From an uncultured Oscillospiraceae bacterium (GTDB lineage Bacteria; Bacillota; Clostridia; Oscillospirales; Oscillospiraceae), in NCBI GenBank assembly GCA_910587785.1, contig CAJUOA010000058.1, positions 1-21,107 on the forward strand: a DNA stretch of 21,107 nt. The letters are read 5' to 3'. How positions within the stretch are numbered: position 1 is the first letter of the stretch; every line of letters starts with the position of its first letter. Both the position numbers and the translations under genes were made by a program. The notes under the pieces were generated by a model. The model made no database searches and was not told the origin of the DNA. It worked only from the letters and a program-made list of their open reading frames with translations. Positions 13,428 to 19,226 of the stretch are shown one piece after another.

Positions 13428-13702
13428 AATTGATTGTTTGTGCGTCATGGTGAAAGTCCGTGGTCAGGCCGTTGGCCTGTCGGCAGACGTAAGAGCTGCA
13501 TTGCATACGTTGTTAAGGTTGTACGCTTCAGCTGATTAAGAAGCGCTCTAAAGGGCGTATTATGCCCATCGGCTGAATTTCTGATTTCAAACTTACCGGC
13601 GTTGGCCGGAGAACAACTTGGGCCTGCGGGCTAAAATGGAAGATTGCTTGTACTCCAATGAGAGTGCGAAAGGTTTAGATGACTTTTCGTGCTCTCTTTT
13701 TG
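13425..13702 (+). ncRNA. structured noncoding RNA, about 278 nt, family not recognised
   Basis: The unit has its own near-consensus promoter and ends in a strong terminator, and no ORF with a ribosome binding site fits it. The RNA has a series of hairpins: CATGG/CCGTG (13446-13462), CAGGCC/GGCCTG with a 3-nt loop (13465-13479), GCAG/CTGC (13483-13499), a 10-bp stem TTCAGCTGAT/ATCGGCTGAA (13527-13577) holding GGGC/GCCC (13553-13567), and CCGGC/GCCGG with loop GTTG (13596-13609). The last element is the terminator at 13660. It lies in the element, upstream of the tyrosine recombinase and beside the phased repeat array. I could not match it to a named RNA. A B12-like GGTGAAAGTCC phrase is present but no B12 box, and no group II intron domain V. 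Confidence 0.7.
13660..13701 (+). terminator. intrinsic terminator of the noncoding RNA
   Basis: GAGAGTGCGAAAGG (13660-13673) pairs with CTTTTCGTGCTCTC (13683-13696), with two G-T wobbles and a mismatch, followed by TTTTT. Confidence 0.85.
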
Positions 13703-13793
13703 TATTTTCAGACAGTTTAGCTCCAACCAGCACAACTGACGGTTCTGCCAGCCGTCAATTAGGGAGTACTCCGCAACCTCAAAGCCATTGTCC

Positions 13794-13870
13794 TGCAAGG
13801 GTTACAGGGAAAAAGCAGGAGTTCTAAGTGCAAGGTTTTTTACAGGAAGTATCTCAAAACCCTTGCACTT
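13794..13870. repeat. TGCAAGGGTT repeats, possible recombinase sites
   Basis: TGCAAGGGTTACAGG (13794-13808) is repeated as TGCAAGG-TTTTTT-ACAGGA (13829-13847), then inverted as AAAACCCTTGCA (13856-13867). The second and third copies form an inverted repeat of about 14 bp (AAGTGCAAGG...CCTTGCACTT, 13826-13870). The position, upstream of a tyrosine recombinase gene, would suit att core or arm sites. It could also be a terminator-like hairpin. Confidence 0.45.
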
Positions 13871-14062
13871 GACAAATTGCTCCCTCTATATGGGGCAGAA
13901 CTGAACCGTATTTTCCCCATATGTCTTCGCGTCAGCAAGGTTATAATGGCTGTTTTGGGGTGCTTCCCATGCTTTTTGCCATCGATTCCTTTTCGGACAG
14001 GGTTGCGGAGCAGGCCCCAATTAGGAAAACAGGATGCCGCACAGGTCAGCTATGCCATACCC

Positions 14063-14287
14063 ACCCCGCTTTGAGGTTTGCGGGGGTACAGGGTGGATAA
14101 CCTCGGAGGCCGCCGGCAGCAGCCTCACCTCTCACGATCTCCGACACCGCGTCGGTCCGGCAGCGTGAGAGCAGCACACCCCACGATCCCAGCCGGAGGG
14201 ATCACAGGACACACGCGGCCTATGCCGCAGCCGAGTTGAGCGGTTTGTGTCCACAGCAGCCCCACATGGGCAGGGTGTAGTCACCCT
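14063..14287 (+). other. hairpin-dense GC-rich leader before the tyrosine recombinase
   Basis: Five consecutive perfect or near-perfect hairpins fill 225 nt: ACCCCGC/GCGGGGGT (14063-14087); CTCTCACG/CGTGAGAG (14129-14171) enclosing CCGAC/GTCGG; GATCCC/GGGATC (14185-14203); GGACACA/TGTGTCC (14207-14252) enclosing GCGGC/GCCGC; and AGGGTG-TAGT-CACCCT (14272-14287). No coding frame is supported. It could be a structured leader RNA or recombination-site DNA. The rest of the gene-free stretch 13703-14502 holds the TGCAAGG repeats and a TGACGG/CCGTCA hairpin (13737-13757). Confidence 0.6.
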
Positions 14288-14502
14288 ACGCTGTATCGTA
14301 CTCACCATCCTACAATTCAAAACAGAGACAGACTTTCTCCGTACATTGTTCATTGTCAGCAAGGTCCTACAATTTCAAGACCTTCAGCGGCAGGGACGAT
14401 GGAGGAAACAGCTTGTCTCATCAGAAATCGGGCAGAAACAGGCGCCTGCGTCACTGGGCGGACTATGCCCATTTGAACATCATAAAAAAAAGGAGCAATG
14501 CT

Positions 14503-15423
14503 ATGACAATAAAAACAAAAAATCCCGGTATTTACCAAACCCTCATCGCTCAACTGGACAAGACCGCCCGGCACAACCGCCAGGGCAGTTTCCGCACCAA
14601 GGAGCGGTACTACGAGGCCATGCAGCGGTTCTGCAAATTCCTTTCGGAGGAGTATCGTCTGCAAAAGCTGGCCAACATCAATGGCAAGCACCTGACCGCC
14701 TATGTACTTTATTTGCAGGAGAGGGAAAAATCCGCCTCCACTATTAAAACCGATCTGGCGGCGATCCGCTTTTTCCACGACAAGATGGAGCGGGCGAAAT
14801 ATCGCCTGCCCTCTAATGACGAGCTGGCGGTGGAACTGGAGCGCCGGCGGTTCGGTGGGGTAGACCGTACCTGGAGCGTCCGGGAGTTCCACCGGTTTCT
14901 GGCGACCTGTATGGCGGACGGCCATGAGGACTTCGCCGCCATTTCCTGCCTGACCTGGTACGCTGGACTGCGCATCCATGAGTGTTTCCGCATTGACACG
15001 GCTACTGCGGAACAGGCGCTCCGGGAAAACGCCATCACCATCAAGGGTAAAGGCGGCAAGATTCGCACCGTGCCCATCAATGAAAGTATTTCCATTGAAC
15101 TGAAAAAGCTGCTGGCTGTCACGCCTCGGGGACATAAGCTGTTTGTTCCGGACGGCGTGCCCACCGACATCGCAATTGCCCGACTCCAGCAGTACATCTA
15201 TCAAATGAGACCCCAAATTCAGGATGAGGGTTCCGCCCGTCCCATGACCCACCACGGCCTGCGCCACAGTTTCGCCGCCCGGGTGTATCAGGAGTCGATC
15301 GACGGCGGAATGAATCCATTCAGTGCCAGTCTGCGAGTGTCCCGGCTTTTGGGCCACGAACGGCCAGACGTTACCCGGGGCTATCTGGCCTCCATTTCAA
15401 AGGACGGCGCCAATGGGAAATAG
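14503..15423 (+). CDS. tyrosine recombinase (phage integrase family)
   Basis: This 306-residue site-specific recombinase cuts and rejoins DNA through a covalent phosphotyrosine. The N-terminal SAM-like core-binding domain (about 8-100) contains YYEAMQRFCKFLSEEYRL and the DNA-binding phrase STIKTDLAAIRFFH. The catalytic domain has all six residues: R157 (AGLRIHE), K of IKGKGGK (about 183), H251-x2-R254 (HGLRHSF), H285 (LLGHERPD) and Y294 (TRGYL). So it should be active. ATG 14503 has AGGAG at 14491-14495 and 7 nt spacing; the in-frame extension to 14353 has no family residues. Its last codons overlap the remaining piece of a serine recombinase gene, whose N-terminus is missing exactly there. 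It probably acts on the repeats upstream. Confidence 0.9.
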   Translation: MTIKTKNPGIYQTLIAQLDKTARHNRQGSFRTKERYYEAMQRFCKFLSEEYRLQKLANINGKHLTAYVLYLQEREKSASTIKTDLAAIRFFHDKMERAKYRLPSNDELAVELERRRFGGVDRTWSVREFHRFLATCMADGHEDFAAISCLTWYAGLRIHECFRIDTATAEQALRENAITIKGKGGKIRTVPINESISIELKKLLAVTPRGHKLFVPDGVPTDIAIARLQQYIYQMRPQIQDEGSARPMTHHGLRHSFAARVYQESIDGGMNPFSASLRVSRLLGHERPDVTRGYLASISKDGANGK

Positions 15424-16262
15424 TGGGATAAACCGCCCCGGCTTCAAGGAGATGCTCAAGCAGCTGGAGCAGGGCAAGGCCAACCTGGTCATCACCAAGG
15501 ACCTCAGCCGGCTGGGCCGCGACATGCGGGAGGCCAGCTACTACGCGGAGCAGTTTTTTCCGGAGCACGGCATCCAGTATATCGCCATTGCGGACAACTT
15601 CGACACCAAGCACGACAACATCATGGCGCCATTCCTGTTCGCCATGAACGAGGTCTATCTCCGGGATGGTTCCCGCAAGGTGAAGGATGTGCTGAGAAGC
15701 AAGCGGGAGAGCGGCCAATACTGCGCCTGCCCGCCCTACGGCTACCGCAAGGACCGGGAGGACAAGCATCGTTTGACCCCCGACGAGGCCACCGCCCCGG
15801 TTGATGAAAAAGGAGCGGGCGGAGGCCAGGATTACGGCCATCGACAAAATCGTCACCAAGCTGTACACCGACAACGCAATGGGCAAGCTGGACGACGACC
15901 GCCTGAGCCGCATGGTGGCCGACCTGGAAAAGGAATCCGCCGGGCTGAAAGTGACGCTGGAGGAGCTGAACGCCCCCGGCCCCGCCCAGCAGACGGCGGG
16001 CAGCTACGCTCAATTCTTTGCGCTGGCCCGGTCCTATACCAACTTGGATGAGTTGGACCGGGACACCCTGGTTACCTTCGTGGAGCGCATTGAGATCGGA
16101 CCCAAGATCTACGAAAACGGCTCTCACGAGGTCCCGGCCCGGGCCAACCAGCCCTACCGGCAGAGTGTGCGGATTTTCTACAAATTCATCGGAGAATTGA
16201 CCGAAAACAGCGAAAAATGTTCCAAGGAGAAGCCAGCTCAAGATGGAGGAGGCACACCAAGG
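15413..16262 (+). pseudogene. TndX/TnpX-type large serine recombinase, decayed
   Basis: Two frames carry parts of one protein. The first (from ATG 15413) has the second half of the resolvase domain: NRPGFKEMLKQLEQGKANLV, ITKDLSRLGRDMREASYYAE and DNFDTKHDN, then the start of the recombinase domain (SGQYCACPPYGYRKDRED). At about 15800 it joins another frame (from TTG 15801) carrying only the C-terminal part, including KIVTKLYTDNAMGKLDDDRL and VRIFYKFIGEL, as in DUF4368 of TndX-like enzymes. The N-terminus with the catalytic serine and about 200 central residues including the zinc-ribbon region are gone. No stop is met before the SASP fragment, so the frame fuses to it. The enzyme must be inactive; it identifies the element type. 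Confidence 0.85.
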
Positions 16263-16445
16263 GAGGTCGGCGTCAACCTCAAGGAGGGCTACAACGGCGA
16301 TCTGAGCTCCCGTGAGGCCGGTTTCGTGGGCGGCCAGATGGTCAAGAAGATGATGCCCATACGAACTGCGAGTTTTACGCGGGCGGACCGGACGGCGGTG
16401 GGGCATCAGGTGATGGTTACATATTTGTACCAGCTAAGGATATAA
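16263..16445 (+). pseudogene. alpha/beta-type SASP, 3' half (continuation of 6253)
   Basis: In frame with the recombinase remnant the sequence reads EVGVNLKEGYNGDLSSREAG, then FVGGQMVKKM. This is the most conserved part of alpha/beta-type SASPs: the second helix with the DNA-contacting G-Y-N-G-D-L and the GPR-adjacent region. It begins exactly where the 5' half at 6253-6330 stops. Joined at GA they give A-A-S-E-V-G-V-N-L without a gap. After KKM (16352) the normal C-terminus of about ten residues is missing and the frame runs 30 codons further (MPIRTASFTRAD...) to a stop at 16445, so a second change has hit the 3' end. There is no start codon of its own. Confidence 0.8.
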
Positions 16446-16493
16446 TCATACGAAAATCCGGCAGGGAGCAGGACGCTCCAAGCAGGCGGCTGC

Positions 16494-16536
16494 AAATAAA
16501 GCGGAAACTCCTCCAACAATGGAGAAGCTTCCGCTT
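16494..16536 (-). terminator. terminator of the GNAT gene (possibly bidirectional)
   Basis: AAGCGGAA (16499-16506) pairs with TTCCGCTT (16529-16536), and inner CTCC/GGAG (16511-16524). On the minus strand it is followed by TTTATTTG, on the plus strand by CGCAGTTTTT. Confidence 0.65.
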
Positions 16537-16632
16537 CGCAGTTTTTATGATCCTGCGATGGCCCCGGCGCCGGGAGGGAGCACCTGCCCGGTCATAAGGC
16601 TTGCGCTTTCCAACCTATTTGGGGACGCCCTC

Positions 16633-17457
16633 TCAAAATACGACTTCTTTTGTAATTAAATTCACTTTGTCTGCAATAAAACCTCGCCTATACAGGGCTC
16701 CTTCAAGTTTTTCGTTCTCCAAAGCGAATGTGCAGGAGATTTTTTCGATTCCCTGCGCCCTGGCATAATTGACCGCAAAATCAAGGCATTTGCCGATATC
16801 TCCGCCCATCATCGCAATATGCAGTGCCGCGTTCTGCTGAAACCGTCCGCCGCAAACAATATAACTGCCGCTTCCTTCATCCTCGAAAACCTTTCCCTCC
16901 ATAGCAAAGGCTTTGGCATTGGCGTCGTTTATATGGTAGAATGTGCGATTAAAGACCATATAATCGTGATATTCGTCCTTTTGAGGCAGAATCAGTTGGA
17001 CAGCTCTCTGCCAATACACATGCTTGAAGCCGTGTGGATCGCCTCCCGCAAAGCCGGTCAGATGACAGCCTCTGTGCTGAGCCGATGTTTTCAGCCCGTA
17101 AAGCTCCGCCAGCCCGGAGCTTGCGGCGTTGGTCACACCGGTGAACATAGCCATCGAAGGGTAGCCATACGCCTTTGCCAGCTCTGCCCATTTCTTGTAT
17201 ATTGATTTGCCAACTCCCTGGCGCTGGTGATCCGGAGAAACTCTCAATGTCTCCAGCCAGCCGGTGCCGTCAGGCAGGACGGTGAAACGGCCGATCCCTA
17301 TCATGCGCTCTCCGTCATAAGCGCATACAAGCTCACCCTTCAGGGTGCTGAAATAATGCCACGCGTCCGTGAGATAAACGCCGCGGCTTGCTGATCTCTC
17401 TACGCGGTCTGCCGCCTCAAGGTCATCATATGTAGCAAATTTTATTGTAAAATCCAT
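16633..17457 (-). CDS. tandem-domain GNAT N-acetyltransferase
   Basis: This is a 274-residue acetyl-CoA-dependent acetyltransferase. The first GNAT domain (about 1-140) has the acetyl-CoA pyrophosphate loop Q78-R-Q-G-V-G83 in the segment LRVSPDHQRQGVGKSIYKKW. The second half (about 175-274) looks like another, degenerate GNAT fold (CLDFAVNYARAQGIEKISC, then ALYRRGFIADKVNLITKE) without a clear Q-x-x-G-x-G loop. ATG 17457 is taken because AGAGG lies just upstream and the family fold begins at once (MDFTIKFATYDDLEAADRVE); the in-frame ATG at 17517 adds 20 unrelated residues. It has its own promoter at 17541-17569. The substrate cannot be read from the sequence. Confidence 0.85.
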   Translation of the reverse strand: MDFTIKFATYDDLEAADRVERSASRGVYLTDAWHYFSTLKGELVCAYDGERMIGIGRFTVLPDGTGWLETLRVSPDHQRQGVGKSIYKKWAELAKAYGYPSMAMFTGVTNAASSGLAELYGLKTSAQHRGCHLTGFAGGDPHGFKHVYWQRAVQLILPQKDEYHDYMVFNRTFYHINDANAKAFAMEGKVFEDEGSGSYIVCGGRFQQNAALHIAMMGGDIGKCLDFAVNYARAQGIEKISCTFALENEKLEGALYRRGFIADKVNLITKEVVF

Positions 17458-17540
17458 AGCAACCTCTGATATTTCTTGTTCAGCTGTTTTGTGAAAACGC
17501 AGTTGTCTTCCTATCACTGCTTCAGCCGCTTGCTGACTCT

Positions 17541-17569
17541 ATTTTATCACAGCGGTTCTGAAAAGTCCA
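17541..17569 (-). promoter_or_regulatory. promoter of the GNAT gene
   Basis: TGGACT (17569-17564), 17-bp spacer and TAAAAT (17546-17541) on the minus strand. Confidence 0.6.
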
Positions 17570-17601
17570 TTTCTTTTTCGTATGGATGAGCTTGTGGAGA
17601 G

Positions 17602-17633
17602 AAAAATGCCAGGTGAAAACGCTCCGCCTGGCA
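17602..17633 (-). terminator. terminator of the 17663-18097 gene
   Basis: On the minus strand TGCCAGG (17633-17627) pairs with CCTGGCA (17613-17607), followed by TTTTTC. Confidence 0.85.
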
Positions 17634-17662
17634 CTGAAAAATTGAGAAAGTGCGGAATCCTG

Positions 17663-18097
17663 CTATAAGAAGGTACGCATGTCGATGGTCAGCTTCTCTT
17701 CCAGCTCGATCAGTCGCTTGGCGATACTCTTTGAGCTTTCATCTGCCGCTTTGTATTGGTTCAGATACTTGCACAGAGACTTTACCCCCATGTTACAGCC
17801 GTCTGTCATGAGGTCCGCGACCGCCGCGTCCGAGTTGTCCATGGCAAGCTTTGCGTTTGTCTTGATCCATGACATCCCTTTGGCCATCGGATTCGGCTTT
17901 TTTCCCTCATCGTCATAGCTGTTCAGCGATTTTTCAATCTCTTTTTCCAGCTCCTCGTGCTTGGCCATACAGTTTGACAGGCAGCACCGCAGGTCATCTG
18001 CATGGATATGGCTCAAAACATCGCCGATGGAGGAAATGCCCATCTTGATGCCTGCATCACATTCCCGCAGTAATTTTATCGTATCCGGTTCTATCAT
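17663..18097 (-). CDS. ferritin-like helical-bundle protein, function unknown
   Basis: This 144-residue all-helical protein starts MIEPDTIKLLRECDAGIKMG. The helix layout (about 4-28, 31-62, 74-100 and 104-141) resembles small ferritin-like or DUF2383-type four-helix bundles, with acidic and His residues (H30, H32, D34, D35, E48, E49, E51) but no textbook E-x-x-H pair. Four cysteines (C13, C38, C39, C43) lie in the first two helices. ATG 18097 has GGAGGG with 8 nt spacing. It is a single-gene unit: a terminator follows at 17602-17633 and palindromes lie upstream at 18124-18160. I am sure it is a gene, less sure of the fold. Confidence 0.7.
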   Translation of the reverse strand: MIEPDTIKLLRECDAGIKMGISSIGDVLSHIHADDLRCCLSNCMAKHEELEKEIEKSLNSYDDEGKKPNPMAKGMSWIKTNAKLAMDNSDAAVADLMTDGCNMGVKSLCKYLNQYKAADESSKSIAKRLIELEEKLTIDMRTFL

Positions 18098-18123
18098 AAG
18101 AATGACCCTCCTCTCGTGTCGAG

Positions 18124-18160
18124 GAATAGTGTGCCCGTTTTTGTATCCCGGATACTATTC
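18124..18160. promoter_or_regulatory. nested palindromes upstream of the ferritin-like gene
   Basis: GAATAGT (18124-18130) and ACTATTC (18154-18160) form an inverted repeat, and at its right edge lies the tight palindrome GTATCC-C-GGATAC (18143-18155). They sit 27-63 bp upstream of ATG 18097 and could be an operator. No clear -35/-10 pair was found beside them. Confidence 0.45.
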
Positions 18161-18307
18161 GCCTGCTGTTTGTTCCTTACCGCAACATTCAAGTGGTGAA
18201 TTCAAAAAGTCTGGCTATGCTATTTGGGGTAGTCAGACTATTTATCTGTCGGACATATCCGGCCTGTGAAAGCGGGTTTATCACTCCGAATTTCATGCAG
18301 CAATCTT

Positions 18308-18685
18308 AAAACAACTTCTTTTTCATTCGCTGCGGTGGAAGAGATTGCTTATTACGAGGACAGAATGCTGCACAAGGCTCAGATGCCGCGCTTCTCCACC
18401 TGCAAATTTGTGGACGAGGGCCACCACATCATTCTCATAGGCGCTTCCGGCAACGGTAAGACCTACATCGCCTGTGCTTTGGGCAACGCCGCCTGCCGCC
18501 TTTCAAGAAGGTCCGCTATGTCCGCATGCCGGAACTTCTCGACGAGCTGAGTATTGCCCGCAGAGGCAATCATGGACCGTATTATCCATAACGCCTACGA
18601 GCTCCTGATTGAGGGCCGCGTCTCTATGCGGGAACGCAATGGCCTGAAAACGTCCATCCCCGAAGGCGGTGTGGAGGATGCCTGA
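18308..18685 (+). pseudogene. IS21-family istB helper ATPase, fragment
   Basis: IstB is the AAA+ helper of IS21 transposases. Three frames carry pieces in order. The first has SFAAVEEIAYYEDRMLHKAQ and the Walker A segment ILIGASGNGKTYIACALGNA. After a frameshift near 18500 comes KKVRYVRMPELLDELSIARR. After a further jump comes the C-terminal end (IMDRIIHNAYELLIEGRVSM, then RERNGL) ending at TGA 18685. The N-terminal lead and the central Walker B half are missing, and no istA is nearby. It is a dead relic. Confidence 0.8.
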
Positions 18686-18878
18686 CTGCCCATTCAATCT
18701 CTCCAGTTCCCCCTGGGATCTTGAATTGGATTTGATAATCCTGCGTGAAGCGGAACGGGAATCCTTGGAAATCTTCTATGCCATGGGGGAGAAATTACAC
18801 TTTTACCTGAAACGCACTCAGCTGCTGGAGACTATTTTAGCTGCCAACGGCATCCCCATCCCCGACTACGATGACTGA
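18678..18878 (+). CDS. 66-aa hypothetical ORF after the istB remnant
   Basis: An ORF from ATG 18678 overlaps the last codons of the istB relic in another frame. It reads MPDCPFNLSSSPWDLELDLI and then an acidic helical stretch (REAERESLEIFYAMGEKLHFYL, shown here in pieces: REAERESLEIF and YAMGEKLHFYL), ending IPIPDYDD. There is no convincing ribosome binding site. The C-terminal part is followed directly by a terminator hairpin, which suggests the 3' end belongs to a real gene whose 5' end was lost to the IS event. I do not recognise it. Confidence 0.4.
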   Translation: MPDCPFNLSSSPWDLELDLIILREAERESLEIFYAMGEKLHFYLKRTQLLETILAANGIPIPDYDD

Positions 18879-18883
18879 TCTCT

Positions 18884-18914
18884 GGCTCTGCCGCCTATCT
18901 CGGCTGGCAGAGCC
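18884..18914 (+). terminator. stem-loop after the 66-aa ORF
   Basis: GGCTCTGCC (18884-18892) pairs with GGCAGAGCC (18906-18914), with inner CCG/CGG, followed by TTCC. It shares its core with the hairpins at 4686 and 11670. Confidence 0.65.
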
Positions 18915-18970
18915 TTCCCTCTAATACTGCTCTTGCAACGGTGGCGCGCTCCTCCGGCAGGGCGGGGCTA

Positions 18971-19105
18971 TTACTCCGTGCAGACGGGGCTCTCGCTCCG
19001 GTATATGCACATCTCAATAAGCGCCTCCTCGACACTGCCCCGAACCAGTTCTTTAATTTGCCCCTTGATTACTTCCTCGTTCAGTTATACAATCTTCTCT
19101 GACAT
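18971..19105 (-). pseudogene. IS256-family transposase, N-terminal fragment
   Basis: The minus-strand frame from ATG 19105 reads MSEKIV, a TAA stop where Gln is usual, then LNEEVIKGQIKELVRGSVEE. This is the typical start of an IS256-family (mutator) transposase. After about residue 31 the likeness ends and a stop follows at 18971-18973. The ribosome binding site AAAGGAG is still present upstream. The catalytic DDE region is absent. The remainder of 18915-19226 shows no gene. Confidence 0.75.
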
Positions 19106-19172
19106 GGTTTGCTGTCTCCTTTCAGAATGGTGTATCGCAGCTTCATTCTATCAGAGATCTGCAAACCATGTC
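19101..19172. repeat. 12-bp inverted repeat around the IS256 start region
   Basis: GACATGGTTTGC (19101-19112) and GCAAACCATGTC (19161-19172) are perfect inverted copies 48 bp apart. The left copy contains the start codon of the transposase relic. It may reflect an inverted duplication at an insertion or deletion junction. Confidence 0.55.
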
Positions 19173-19226
19173 TCCTTTTTCGCCTGTTTCAATTTGCGCG
19201 GCTTATCGTACGTTACGTTCCTCCGA

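Larger units (their letters stand above)
6331..16262. mobile_element. 9.93-kb intervening element splitting the SASP gene
   Basis: The ends are set by the SASP reading frame: codon 27 begins with GA at 6331-6332 on the left and at 16263-16264 on the right. Deleting 6331-16262 gives AGC-GAG-GTC-GGC (S-E-V-G), an uninterrupted SASP. TndX/TnpX-type serine recombinases of the Tn4451/Tn5397 group cut at GA dinucleotides, and the remnant of such an enzyme (15413-16262) lies at the right end. In the excised circle its frame would end ...GGTPRDLAVAAPS and stop, using the left-end sequence. A 12-bp direct repeat TCAAGATGGAGG lies near both ends (6311-6322, 16238-16249). The contents are ordinary cargo with no relaxase or conjugation genes. 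Because the recombinase is broken, the element is probably fixed. Alternative: deletions between two SASP paralogues. Confidence 0.6.

Noticed and set aside
13440..13702. Second cobalamin riboswitch
   Set aside because: A superficial GGTGAAAGTCC likeness only; the B12 box and the CACTG segment are absent and no gene follows directly.
13440..14290. Group II intron (GTGCG start and GGTGAAAGTCC phrase)
   Set aside because: No domain V (GAGC...GUUC-type hairpin), no reverse transcriptase, and a strong terminator sits in the middle.
14356..15357. Minus-strand ORF of 333 codons opposite the tyrosine recombinase
   Set aside because: The plus strand carries a complete catalytic set; the antisense frame has no family features and no ribosome binding site.
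6311..16249. 12-bp repeat TCAAGATGGAGG as the exact crossover core
   Set aside because: Recombination there would leave a 5-nt frame error in the SASP; the GA junction restores the frame, so the repeat is at most an arm.
15801..16445. Intact 214-aa protein
   Set aside because: It is the C-terminal domain of a serine recombinase fused by chance frame to a SASP fragment.
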